Part shown: positions 1-7,602 of the stretch, piece after piece
Numbering within the stretch: position 1 is the first letter of the stretch
Layout of the letters: each line of letters starts with the position of its first letter
Source: Oribacterium sinus
GTDB lineage: Bacteria; Bacillota; Clostridia; Lachnospirales; Lachnospiraceae
DNA: 64,000 nucleotides
Assembly (NCBI RefSeq): GCF_014202695.1
Contig: NZ_JACHHH010000003.1
Coordinates: 62,001 to 126,000 of the forward strand
Direction: 5' to 3'
Position numbers and translations under genes: made by a program
The notes under the pieces: model-generated
Seen by the model: only the letters and a program-made list of their open reading frames with translations
Told to the model about the DNA's origin: nothing
Databases searched by the model: none

Positions 1-37
1 ACTCCTTTAATTCAGCTAATTTCTCTTTCGTATCCAA
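1..37 (-). CDS. Partial reading frame running off the left edge
   Basis: An AAAGGAG Shine-Dalgarno sequence (minus strand, 43-49) sits five bases before an in-frame TTG at 37, and the frame is open to the window edge (begins MDTKEKLAELKE). Only a dozen codons are visible, so no family can be named. It lies about 50 bp downstream of the first rpn stop, in the same direction. Confidence 0.3.
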   Translation of the reverse strand, partial: MDTKEKLAELKE

Positions 38-87
38 GTTTGCTCCTTTGTCTTATAGTCCAATCTTTTATCAAGATCTTCGGTAGC

Positions 88-1050
88 TTAAAGCCCGAAC
101 TCTTTCAAAAGCTTTGCCCGATATTCTTCATCAAAAGAAACTCTTTTAAGGTCATCCATCCGTCCTGCATTCAGTAAATGACCTACTAAAAGAGCAAGAC
201 GATTTTGACCCTTCTCCAAGCCCTTTTCAAGGCCTTGTTGCAGGCCTTGTTCTAGGCCTTTTTCTAATCCCTGTTGCATTCCCTGGGCTAAGCCTTTTTC
301 TATCCCTTCCTCTACTGCTTTTTTTCTATACTTTTCTAATAAGACGTTCATCTTCTTTTCTCCTTCCTTATCTAATTTACCTTCCCTTAATGAGGCTACT
401 CTATGATATAAAACATCAGACTGAATTTCTTTGGGATTGGCTTCTTTAAAGTCTTTAGCCAGCTTTCCTAATGCATTATCATCTTGCCTTGCCGTATTGA
501 AATAGAGGATATGGGAACCATCTTTAAACAAATTGCCGGATTTCCTGATAACACGTTCAATTTGATATAACTGTTCTCCCTCTCCCAATACATCTTTATC
601 TGTAATAAATATAACATAGCTCTCCGGCAATTTGGAAAACTTTTCTCCCTTCTTTAGGGTATGCGTGTCCATAAGTGCAGCATGATAACGAGCCCTTTTA
701 GGAGTTGCTCCGGCAGATGAATTCTGTACTTCGATATTATAAAGCAAGCCTTTTTCATCAGTGCAAAGGCAGTCCAATACCAAAGCTCTTCCATGTAAAT
801 TGGGCAGCCTCTTTTGAAGTCTTTGTTCCTTTAACTTTAAAGAAGACTTGTTCAAAATCGTTTGAAGAATATATTCCGTACAAGCCTGTTCTTCCAGAAC
901 TACTTGCATAAAGAGATCATCCATCAAAGTAAGTGATGCAATGATTTTTTTCTTTTCCAGAGCATCCAACTTTCTTCTTGTACTCTTAGAGTTTACTTTT
1001 AAATGAGCGGATTTTTTAGCTTTAGCATTTGTAGAATTTGTTTTTTTCAT
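88..1050 (-). CDS. Rpn family recombination-promoting nuclease / PD-(D/E)XK putative transposase, copy 1
   Basis: A 320-aa protein of the Rpn/YhgA-like family, DNA endonucleases linked to RecA-independent recombination and phage defence. The PD-(D/E)XK core is visible as D93 (LVLDCL) and E107-x-Q109 (NIEVQ), followed by a helical region. The C-terminus (about residues 245-280) is a run of four-residue E/Q-K/Q-G-hydrophobic repeats, the longest in this array, and the gene ends in a conserved DDLKRVSFDEEYR block. The ATG at 1050 follows AGGTG. Inside the gene an AAGGAG precedes an in-frame ATG at 351 (residue 234), which would give a separate 87-aa C-terminal protein. Closest relatives are the neighbouring copies at 2638 and 4254. 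The nuclease fold is inferred from family motifs; activity is not shown. Confidence 0.85.
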   Translation of the reverse strand: MKKTNSTNAKAKKSAHLKVNSKSTRRKLDALEKKKIIASLTLMDDLFMQVVLEEQACTEYILQTILNKSSLKLKEQRLQKRLPNLHGRALVLDCLCTDEKGLLYNIEVQNSSAGATPKRARYHAALMDTHTLKKGEKFSKLPESYVIFITDKDVLGEGEQLYQIERVIRKSGNLFKDGSHILYFNTARQDDNALGKLAKDFKEANPKEIQSDVLYHRVASLREGKLDKEGEKKMNVLLEKYRKKAVEEGIEKGLAQGMQQGLEKGLEQGLQQGLEKGLEKGQNRLALLVGHLLNAGRMDDLKRVSFDEEYRAKLLKEFGL

Positions 1051-1189
1051 AAGTCACCTGCGGAAAATTAAAATAATAGAAATGAATATAGAAAAATTTA
1101 TAGTTTTTAGAATAAATAAAAAAAAGAGCGATATACGAATTAAAAATTTAATGTAGACTATTTAGAAAGTTGTGTGATTCATTGATTTA

Positions 1190-1280
1190 TATTTTACAAC
1201 GAGTTAAAGGAATCTCCTATACTCCACATTCGGATAATATCCGTATAATGATAATATAAAAGTATGGTTGATGAAATATC
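1190..1280. repeat. rpn-upstream conserved block, copy 1
   Basis: About 90 bp nearly identical to blocks at 3719-3807 and 5347-5438, each some 140 bp upstream of a full-length rpn gene (minus strand). It contains the near-palindrome CGGATAATATCCG (1231-1243) and the string TCTCCTATACTCCACA, also found alone near 4190. It probably carries promoter or leader sequence copied with each rpn unit. The rest of the 1051-1802 gap holds short GGAGCACTGCC-like repeats, the hairpin elements listed next, and no convincing gene. Confidence 0.7.
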
Positions 1281-1413
1281 TCCCCCTGCCTATCACCACC
1301 CTTTGGCATCTTCGATAGCATAGGAGCACTGCCTATTTTCACCATTTGGCATATCCTAAAATATAGGTGCACTGCATATCTATATCTTCGCCTATATCGA
1401 GAACTAAGGAGCA

Positions 1414-1546
1414 CTAGCTACCCTTTAGCCACAAGACAATCTGAACCCCTCGGTACTTGACAAAAGCGAGCGAAGCGAAGCTTGCGTTTAGTACCGCTAG
1501 CCGGGCGAAGTTAGCGGGAGCGTGCCTTGTGGTTAGGGGGTGCTAG
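1414..1546 (+). repeat. Hairpin-forming intergenic element, copy 1 (near complete)
   Basis: A 133-bp element with complementary outer arms (1414-1435 and 1526-1546, ending in CCACAAG/CTTGTGG). The core has the family's conserved segments: AATCTGAACCCC, a GGTAC/GTACC stem (1452-1456 with 1491-1495), a CGCTA/TAGCG stem (1495-1499 with 1512-1516), then GGGAGCGTGCC. It is related to the copies at 5502, 22270, 24538 and 25960. No protein frame is plausible. Function is unknown; it could be a structured RNA, a MITE-like element or a terminator-like structure. Confidence 0.7.
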
Positions 1547-1578
1547 AGCTCCGAAGCCTCGCATATAAAAAGTGCCCT

Positions 1579-1623
1579 TGCGTTTAGTACCACTAGTCGT
1601 GGCGAACTTAGAAGGAGCGTGCC
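1579..1623 (+). repeat. Hairpin-forming intergenic element, 3' half only
   Basis: A 45-bp piece beginning TTGCGTTTAGTACC and ending GGAGCGTGCC matches the second half of the element at 1414-1546, with several changes. The 5' half is missing, so this looks like a decayed or partial copy. Confidence 0.5.
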
Positions 1624-1716
1624 TTTGTGAAAGGGAATAGACAGTCCCCCGAAGCTCCACATATATACAGTCCCCCTTGCTATTACCCATCCATAAAGTT
1701 GTTTAAAAAAGATTGA

Positions 1717-1758
1717 ACCGCCCTACAGCCTTGATTTACAAGGTATAGAGCGGTTTTT
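1717..1758. terminator. Hairpin downstream of the short rpn copy
   Basis: An imperfect stem-loop with ACCGC/GCGGT ends and an inner CCTTG/CAAGG pairing. It is flanked by T-rich sequence on both strands (GCGGTTTTTAT on plus; CAATCTTTTTT on minus). It lies 3' of the rpn fragment ending at 1803, and a near-identical hairpin occurs at 4098-4142. Probably a factor-independent terminator copied with the rpn unit. Confidence 0.5.
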
Positions 1759-1802
1759 ATAAACACGTTTTGTTCTATAAACCTATATTTTTTACTCTCA
1801 TT

Positions 1803-2171
1803 TTAAAGCCCGAACTCCTTCAGAAGCTTTTCCCGATATGCTTCATCAAAAGAAACTCTTTTAAGGTCATCCATCCGCCCTGCATTCAGTAAACGACCTA
1901 CTAAAAGAGCAAGACGATTTTGACCTTGTTGCATACCTTGTTCTATACCTTTCTCCATACCTTCCTCTACTGCTTTTTTTCTATACTTTTCTAATAAAAC
2001 ATTCATCTTCTTTTCTCCTTCCCGATCTAGTTTACCTTCCTTTAATGAGGCTACTCTATGAGACAAAACTTTAGACTTAATTTCCTTAGGATTGGCTTCT
2101 TTAAGATCTTTAGCCAGCTTTCCTAATGCATTATCAACTTGCCTTGCTATATCGAAATAAAGGAAACTCAA
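1803..2171 (-). CDS. C-terminal-only Rpn fragment (122 aa), possible RpnS-like protein
   Basis: The frame corresponds to about residue 180 to the end of the full-length Rpn proteins. It lacks the D...E-x-Q nuclease core and keeps the helical, E-K-G-repeat C-terminus. The longest frame opens at a TTG (2171) behind a weak AGGTG. A better internal start is the ATG at 2006, preceded by AAGGAG and giving 67 aa. Upstream is the 3' flank of another rpn copy, so the fragment probably arose by recombination within the array. It could be a free-standing antitoxin-like partner of the full nucleases (compare intragenic RpnS proteins described for E. coli Rpn) or simply a pseudogene. Confidence 0.5.
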   Translation of the reverse strand: MSFLYFDIARQVDNALGKLAKDLKEANPKEIKSKVLSHRVASLKEGKLDREGEKKMNVLLEKYRKKAVEEGMEKGIEQGMQQGQNRLALLVGRLLNAGRMDDLKRVSFDEAYREKLLKEFGL

Positions 2172-2214
2172 AAAACACCTATGTTTTTTGAGAATAAATT
2201 AATGAGATGGTATT

Positions 2215-2595
2215 TTAAAGCCCGAACTCTTTCAAAAGCTTTTCCCGATATTCTTCATCAAAAGAAACTCTTTTAAGGTCATCCATCCGTCCTGCATTCA
2301 GTAACTGACCTACTAAAAGAGCAAGACGATTTTGACCTTGGTGCATACCTTTCTCTATACCTTTCTCTATACCTTTTTCTATACCTTCCTCTACCGCTTT
2401 TTTTCTATACTTCTCCAATAAGACATTCATCTTCTTTTCTCCTTCCCGATCTAGTTTACCTTCCTTTAATGAGGCTACTCTATGAGACAAAACTTCTGAC
2501 TGAATTTCTTTGGGATCGGCTTCTTTAAAGTCTTTAGCCAGCTTTCCTAATGCGTTGTCATCTTGCCTTGACGTATTGAAATAAAGGAAACTCAA
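2215..2595 (-). CDS. C-terminal-only Rpn fragment (126 aa), second copy
   Basis: A sister of the fragment at 1803-2171 with the same 5' junction (MSFLYF...), again without the nuclease core. It has four E-K-G-I type repeats where the sister has fewer. The TTG at 2595 has a weak AGGTA ahead of it; the internal ATG at 2430, with AAGGAG upstream, would make a 71-aa protein. A CTCAAAAAACA/TGTTTTTTGAG-type hairpin lies between this gene and each neighbouring fragment. The reading frame is intact, which argues mildly for use and not decay. Function is inferred only by homology to the C-terminus of full-length Rpn. Confidence 0.5.
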   Translation of the reverse strand: MSFLYFNTSRQDDNALGKLAKDFKEADPKEIQSEVLSHRVASLKEGKLDREGEKKMNVLLEKYRKKAVEEGIEKGIEKGIEKGMHQGQNRLALLVGQLLNAGRMDDLKRVSFDEEYREKLLKEFGL

Positions 2596-2637
2596 AAAAT
2601 ACCTATGTTTTTGAGAATAAATTAATGAGAAGGTATT

Positions 2638-3576
2638 TTAAAGCCTGAACTCCTTCAGAAGCTTTTCCCGGTAATCTTCATCGTAAGAAACTCTCTTAAG
2701 ATCATCCATCCGTCCTGCTTCCAGAAGTCGACCAATCAAAAGCGCCAAATGATTCTTTCCCTGTTCAAGACCTTGTTGTATACCTTGTTCTATACCTTTC
2801 TCTATACCTTTTTCTATACCCTTCTCTATACCTTCCTCTACTGCTTTCTTTCTATACTTCTCTAATAAGACATTCATCTTCTTTTCTCCTTCCCGATCTA
2901 ATTTTCCTTCCTTTAATGAGGCTACTCTGTGAGACAAAACTTCAGACTGAATTTCTTTGGGATTGGCTTCTTTAAAATCCCTAGCCAATTTTCCTAATGT
3001 ATTATCACTTTGTATTGCCGTATTGAAATAAAGGATATGGGAACCATCCTGAAATAAGCTACCGGACTTTCTAATTACTCTTTCAATCCGGTACAACTGT
3101 TCCCCTTCACCTAATACATCTTTATCTGTAATAAATATAACATAGCTCTCCGGTAATTTGGAAAACTTTTCTCCCTTCTTAAGAGTATGTGTGTCCATAA
3201 GAGCAGCATGATAACGAGCCCTTTTAGGAATTGCTCCGGCAGATGAATTTTGCACTTCAATGTTATAAAGTAAGCCTTTATCATCCGTACATAAGCAATC
3301 TAATACCAGTGCTCTTCCATGCAGATTTGGCAGCCTCTTTTGAAGCCTTTGTTCCTTTAACTTTAAGGAAGATTTATCCAAAATCGTTTGCAGAATATAC
3401 TCCGTGCAAGCCTGTTCTTCCAGAACTACTTGCATAAAGAGGTCATCCATCAAAGTTAGAGATGCTATGATTTTTTTCTTTTCCAGAGCATCCATCTTTC
3501 TTCTTGTTCTCTTAGAATTAGCTTTTAAACGACCGGATTTTTTTACCTTAGCATCAGTAGAGTTTGTTTTTTTCAT
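2638..3576 (-). CDS. Rpn family recombination-promoting nuclease / PD-(D/E)XK putative transposase, copy 2
   Basis: A 312-aa full-length Rpn-family protein. The LVLDCL aspartate (D93) and NIEVQ (E107, Q109) of the PD-(D/E)XK core are present, and the C-terminal repeat region is shorter than in the copy at 88-1050. The ATG at 3576 follows CAGGTGACTT, the same leader as in the other full copies. An internal AAGGAG and in-frame ATG at 2877 would start a 79-aa C-terminal product. The last codons lie next to the fragments at 2215 and 1803, so one transcript could carry all three. Function is as for copy 1. Confidence 0.85.
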   Translation of the reverse strand: MKKTNSTDAKVKKSGRLKANSKRTRRKMDALEKKKIIASLTLMDDLFMQVVLEEQACTEYILQTILDKSSLKLKEQRLQKRLPNLHGRALVLDCLCTDDKGLLYNIEVQNSSAGAIPKRARYHAALMDTHTLKKGEKFSKLPESYVIFITDKDVLGEGEQLYRIERVIRKSGSLFQDGSHILYFNTAIQSDNTLGKLARDFKEANPKEIQSEVLSHRVASLKEGKLDREGEKKMNVLLEKYRKKAVEEGIEKGIEKGIEKGIEQGIQQGLEQGKNHLALLIGRLLEAGRMDDLKRVSYDEDYREKLLKEFRL

Positions 3577-3718
3577 AAGTCACCTGCAGAAAATTGAAAT
3601 AATAGAATTGAATAACGAGGAAAACTACAATTTGTAGAATAAAGAAATGAAAGTAGAGAAGTAGATTCTGTAATTTAGATATAGACTGTTCAACAATTTA
3701 TGTATTGCACTGATTCAT

Positions 3719-3807
3719 ATTTTACTACAAGCAGAGGACTTCTCCTATACTCCACATTCGGATAATATCCGTATATTGATAATATAAAAGGATAGTTGAT
3801 GAAATAG
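3719..3807. repeat. rpn-upstream conserved block, copy 2
   Basis: Matches the block at 1190-1280, including CGGATAATATCCG at 3759-3771 and the TCTCCTATACTCCACA string. The surrounding gap (3577-4253) has no credible gene. Weak frames near 3690-3911 repeat the frame near 1217-1414 only because the DNA is repeated. Confidence 0.7.
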
Positions 3808-3978
3808 CACAGCCCATCCTTCCAATGCCTATCACCACTCTTTGGCATCTTCGATAGCTTAGGAGCACTGCCTATTCTCACCATTTGACATATCCTAAAA
3901 CATAGGAGCACTGCATATCCACATCTTCGCCTATATCGAGAACTAAGGAGCTCCAGCCCCCTATATATGCAATTCTCT

Positions 3979-4023
3979 TGAGTTTGGTAACGCTAGCCGG
4001 GGGAAGCTTAGCGGGAGCGTGCC
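3979..4023 (+). repeat. Hairpin-forming intergenic element, 3' half only
   Basis: Begins TTGAGTTTGGTAACGCTAG and ends GCGGGAGCGTGCC, matching the second half of the element at 1414-1546. The CGCTA/TAGCG stem is kept and the 5' half is absent. Confidence 0.5.
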
Positions 4024-4097
4024 TTAATGATAGTGGGCAGTTAGTACTCCAGAGCTTTATAATTCTTCCATCCTCAAAGTTCTTTTGAATAAAATTG

Positions 4098-4142
4098 AAC
4101 CGCCCTACAGCCTTGATTTACAAGAGTATAGAGCGGTTTTTA
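4098..4142. terminator. Hairpin upstream of the 3'-flank of rpn copy 3
   Basis: Second copy of the ACCGC...GCGGT hairpin seen at 1717-1758, with the same inner CCTTG/CAAG pairing and a T-run on the plus strand. It lies 3' of the rpn gene ending at 4254. Confidence 0.5.
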
Positions 4143-4253
4143 TCAACACATTTTGTTCTATATACCTATATTTCTACTAGTGGAGGAATCTCCTATACTC
4201 CACACAAAGAACAGTACTGATGTTTTTTGACACTAAATTAATGAGAAGGTATT

Positions 4254-5204
4254 TTAAAGCCCGAACTCCTTCAGAAGCTTTTCTCGGTAATCTTCATCGT
4301 AAGAAACTCTCTTAAGATCATCCATCCGTCCTGCTTCCAGAAGTCGACCAATCAAATTTGCCAAATGATTCTTTCCCTGTTCAAGACCTTGCTGTATACC
4401 TTGTTCTATACCTTTCTCTATGCCTTTTTCTATACCTTTCTCTATGCCTTTTTCTATACCCTCCTCTACTGCTTTCTTTCTATACTTCTCTAATAAGACA
4501 TTCATCTTCTGTTCTCCTTCCCTATCTATTTTACCTTCCTTTAATGAGGCTACTCTATGAGACAAAACTTCTGACTGAATTTCTTTGGGATTGGCTTCTT
4601 TAAAATCCCTAGCCAGTTTCCCCAATGCATTGTCATCTTGTCTTGCTGTGTTGAAATATAGGATATGGGAACCATCCCGAAACAAGCTTCCGGACTTTCT
4701 GATAACTCTTTCGATCTGGTAGAGTTGTTCTCCCTCTCCCAATACATCTTTATCTGTAATAAATATAACATAGCTCTCCGGTAATTTGGAAAACTTTTCT
4801 CCCTTCTTAAGGCTATGCATGTCCATAAGAGCGGCATGATAACGCGCCCTTTTAGGAATTGCTCCGGCAGATGAATTCTGTACTTCAATGTTATAAAGTA
4901 AGCCCTTATCATCCATACATAAGCAATCTAATACCAGTGCTCTTCCATGCAGATTTGGCAACCTCTTTTGAAGTCTTTGTTCCTTTAATTTTAAGGAAGA
5001 TTTGTCCAGAATCGTTTGCAGAATGTACTCCGTGCAAGCCTGTTCTTCCAGAACCACTTCCATAAAGAGGTCATCCATCAAAGTAAGAGATTCGATAATC
5101 TTTTTCTTTTCCAAAGCATTTATCTTTCTTCTTTTTCTCTTAGAATTAGCTTTTAAACGACTAGATTTTTTCATCTTAGCATTAGTAGAATTTGTTTTTT
5201 TCAT
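4254..5204 (-). CDS. Rpn family recombination-promoting nuclease / PD-(D/E)XK putative transposase, copy 3
   Basis: A 316-aa full-length Rpn-family protein, very close to the 2638-3576 copy, with the same D93 and E107-x-Q109 core. Its C-terminal repeat tract has one more E-K-G-I unit than copy 2, a 12-bp length difference. The ATG at 5204 sits behind the shared CAGGTGACTT leader. The internal AAGGAG...ATG at 4505 would give an 83-aa C-terminal protein. A run of plus-strand frame opposite the repeat tract (about 4358-4603) is an antisense shadow of the low-complexity repeats. Confidence 0.85.
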   Translation of the reverse strand: MKKTNSTNAKMKKSSRLKANSKRKRRKINALEKKKIIESLTLMDDLFMEVVLEEQACTEYILQTILDKSSLKLKEQRLQKRLPNLHGRALVLDCLCMDDKGLLYNIEVQNSSAGAIPKRARYHAALMDMHSLKKGEKFSKLPESYVIFITDKDVLGEGEQLYQIERVIRKSGSLFRDGSHILYFNTARQDDNALGKLARDFKEANPKEIQSEVLSHRVASLKEGKIDREGEQKMNVLLEKYRKKAVEEGIEKGIEKGIEKGIEKGIEQGIQQGLEQGKNHLANLIGRLLEAGRMDDLKRVSYDEDYREKLLKEFGL

Positions 5205-5346
5205 AAGTCACCTGTAGGAAATTGAAATAATAGAAATGAATAATAAGTAAATTAAGATTTTTTGAATAGATAAATGAAAAATTATAGAGAATAAAGCTTA
5301 GATTAAAATTTAGAATGTATGAAGGCACTTGTATTCTATCGCTTAT

Positions 5347-5438
5347 TATCTTACTACCAGATTGATAAATCTCCTATACTCCACATCCGGATAATATCCG
5401 TATGTTGATAATATAATCGTGTAGTCAAAGAAATAGCG
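5347..5438. repeat. rpn-upstream conserved block, copy 3
   Basis: Third copy of the block at 1190 and 3719, with CGGATAATATCCG at 5388-5400. It lies about 140 bp upstream of the 4254-5204 rpn gene. The rest of the 5205-5705 gap holds the hairpin element at 5502-5626 and a terminator. Confidence 0.65.
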
Positions 5439-5501
5439 CTACACAAACTCCCCAAACCTATCCTTACCTACACTTATATCCGAGTACTAAGGAGCACTGC
5501 C

Positions 5502-5626
5502 TATTTCCTAGCCACAAGGCAATCTGAACCCCTCGGTACTTAACAAAAGCGAGCAAAGCGAAGCTTGCGTTTAGTACCGCTAGTCGGGGCGAACTTAGCG
5601 AGACTGTACCTTGGGACTAGGAGATA
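5502..5626 (+). repeat. Hairpin-forming intergenic element, copy 3 (near complete)
   Basis: Outer arms 5502-5519 and 5609-5626 pair (CCTAGCCACAAGG with CCTTGGGACTAGG, a few mismatches). The core is very close to the copy at 1414-1546: AATCTGAACCCC, a GGTAC/GTACC stem, a GCTAG...TTAGC stem and a slightly changed final segment (ACTGTACC for GCGTGCC). No protein frame. Function unknown. Confidence 0.65.
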
Positions 5627-5662
5627 CGCAATGCTCTGAAGATTTAAGCCGTATTTTTAGAT

Positions 5663-5694
5663 AAAAAAAGAACCCCGGAGGGGGTTCTTTTTTT
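5663..5694 (-). terminator. Rho-independent terminator of the cell-wall-binding protein gene
   Basis: A perfect 14-bp stem (AAAAAAAGAACCCC / GGGGTTCTTTTTTT) with a 4-base loop, 12 bp past the stop codon at 5706. The A and T tracts on either side make it bidirectional. Confidence 0.9.
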
Positions 5695-5705
5695 ATAAAC
5701 ACAAA

Positions 5706-7271
5706 TTACTCTGTGTAGTAATTCTTACCATTGTAAGAATATACAAAATTCGGGTGATCATTATTCTGAACTGTGTAAAGCTTCTTGTATCCAGAATAAA
5801 GAACCTTTCCGTCTTTATCAGTGGAATAGTAAGCATCATTGCTATCCTTCAAGTTAACCTTACCAGTCTGAACAGTTCCTGCTGTATTAACTAATACATA
5901 ATCGTTGTTAGCAAAGGAAACACTTCCATCAAAGTAAACAACACCATTATTGTCACCTAACTTCTTTACATTTGCACTATCAACCTTAATTACGCCATAG
6001 TTAGAATCATCGTTGTTAGCCTTAAGAATAATACCCTTATTAGCATACTTCTTAATCTTAGATACATAGTTGTTTGCAGCCTCACCGCTGTTGTTGAAGT
6101 ACATCTCGTATGTATCATCATCAAAGTCTACCTTCTGGTATCCGGTCTTTCTGGAACCGTCCTTCTCACCATCACCGGAGAAGTAGTAAATCTTTGTGCT
6201 AGCAGCAACTTGCTTTAAGAATACATCTCCTGTAAGATCCTGGAAATCATCATCACCAATTCCGGAAGCATTGGTAAATTCATTACGTCCATTATAAGAA
6301 GTTGCAAGTCCAGAAATCATACGACCATACTTATCGAAAGCATATACCTTGCCCTTAATCTTCTTAAGCTTATCAGTAACTACTTTTCCGCTATTATCTG
6401 CATACCACCAAGAAGCGGAATCATTCTCAAAATCCTTTGGTAAATAGCTCTCTGCAGGAACAGCCCAAATCCACTGATTCTTTCTAGCTCCACCGTCACC
6501 ATTTACATAAACAACGCTATCGGATGTAGTTGGCTTAGCATTGAAATAGCTTCCGGAAGCCTTGGTTGCTGTGGACCAATCCTCAATCATACGACCCTTC
6601 TCATCGAAGTAGTAGGTCTGTCCGTTGATAGTCTTCTTCTTATCACGGGAAACCTTACCGTTGTCATCGAAATAGAACCAAGCAGTGCTGTCCTCACCAT
6701 TGTCATTTACAGTTAACTGTACCCAACCGTGCTGAGCGGAACCGTCATCAAATCCACCGTAGTAATACTTAGCAGTAGTCCAAGCATCATCGCCAGTCAC
6801 AAGAGCGGAATCCTCACCTAACCAGCCGTAAAGCATCTTACCTTCCTGATCGAAGAGGTACTTCTTGCCGTTGATGGTCTTGATATCAGAAACAGTGAGC
6901 TTGTCATTCTTGTCTCTGTAAGCCTTACCGGTAGAATCGAAGTACATCCATCTCTTATCGTTTCCGTCCTCTGTGGACTCGTCGAAGGATACCCACTGGT
7001 TAGTAACCATAGCGCCATCGCCGTTTACGAAATAGTAATCATCGTTGTTCTGAACAACTTCGTTCTTAGCCATGTTTCCATCGGATCCAAGGTAGAACCA
7101 GTAGTCTCCGGACTTTCTCCAAGCATCTGTAACAGCATTGCCATCATTGTCAAGGTACTGCCACTCACCTGTGGAATTGTTCCAGCCTGCAGCAAAAGTT
7201 ACTGCAGAAGCTCCAATAGCAAGTAAAGCTGTTGCAGATAAAGCTGCAACCAATTTTGTTTGCTTTCTCAT
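5706..7271 (-). CDS. Secreted cell-wall-binding repeat protein
   Basis: A 521-aa secreted protein. The ATG at 7271 opens a signal peptide (MRKQTKLVAALSA, hydrophobic core, then VTFAAGW as probable cleavage zone). An ATG 24 bp upstream is unlikely because the AAGGAG lies inside it. The mature part is a chain of aromatic/glycine-rich choline- or glucan-binding type repeats (WQYLDNDGNAVTD, WFYLGSDGNMAKNE, YYFDEKGRMI, VYAFDKYGRMIS). Such repeats bind teichoic-acid choline or surface glucans. No catalytic domain is evident; the last 150 residues are divergent repeats ending in YYTE. It is a single-gene unit with its own promoter and terminator. Probably an abundant surface or matrix protein; the ligand cannot be told from sequence. 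Confidence 0.85.
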   Translation of the reverse strand: MRKQTKLVAALSATALLAIGASAVTFAAGWNNSTGEWQYLDNDGNAVTDAWRKSGDYWFYLGSDGNMAKNEVVQNNDDYYFVNGDGAMVTNQWVSFDESTEDGNDKRWMYFDSTGKAYRDKNDKLTVSDIKTINGKKYLFDQEGKMLYGWLGEDSALVTGDDAWTTAKYYYGGFDDGSAQHGWVQLTVNDNGEDSTAWFYFDDNGKVSRDKKKTINGQTYYFDEKGRMIEDWSTATKASGSYFNAKPTTSDSVVYVNGDGGARKNQWIWAVPAESYLPKDFENDSASWWYADNSGKVVTDKLKKIKGKVYAFDKYGRMISGLATSYNGRNEFTNASGIGDDDFQDLTGDVFLKQVAASTKIYYFSGDGEKDGSRKTGYQKVDFDDDTYEMYFNNSGEAANNYVSKIKKYANKGIILKANNDDSNYGVIKVDSANVKKLGDNNGVVYFDGSVSFANNDYVLVNTAGTVQTGKVNLKDSNDAYYSTDKDGKVLYSGYKKLYTVQNNDHPNFVYSYNGKNYYTE

Positions 7272-7326
7272 AATTAATGCACTCTCCTTTTTCATTCATG
7301 GAAATAATAATCCAAGTTGCGTGACG

Positions 7327-7355
7327 ATTATAACCCTTAATTCTCTTCCATTCAA
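7327..7355 (-). promoter_or_regulatory. Sigma-A type promoter of the cell-wall-binding protein gene
   Basis: On the minus strand TTGAAT (7350-7355), a 17-bp spacer and TATAAT (7327-7332) lie about 55 bp before the start codon. Nothing else was recognised in the remainder of the 7272-7602 gap. Confidence 0.75.
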
Positions 7356-7602
7356 GAGTTTTTCTAAAGAAATTCTAATTTTTCTTTATTTTTAGGGCTC
7401 GCCCCGTTACCTGTCCCACTATAAACTATGTTTTCCTCCTTGTCTATTACAAAGGAAAAACAAATGCTTACGAAGTTCTTAAGCTAATTCTTAATACTTT
7501 CCTAATCAATTCTTTTGTTTTATAGCCGTATGTCCCTGTTGTTATGGGATTTTCCAGAACACTATTTGTAGCGAATCATCACAACGGAGTTCTATAGCTT
7601 TT

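Noticed and set aside
1217-1414. Minus-strand 65-aa frame with a similar frame at 3690-3911
   Set aside because: Similarity reflects repeated noncoding DNA; there is no ribosome site, and the frames diverge in length and ends.
4358-4603. Plus-strand hydrophobic frame of 81 aa
   Set aside because: Exactly opposite the E-K-G-I repeats of an rpn gene; it is an antisense shadow of low-complexity codons.
88-5204. rpn array as an insertion-sequence cluster
   Set aside because: Although the family is called putative transposase, no terminal inverted repeats or target duplications flank the genes. They look like tandem paralogs.
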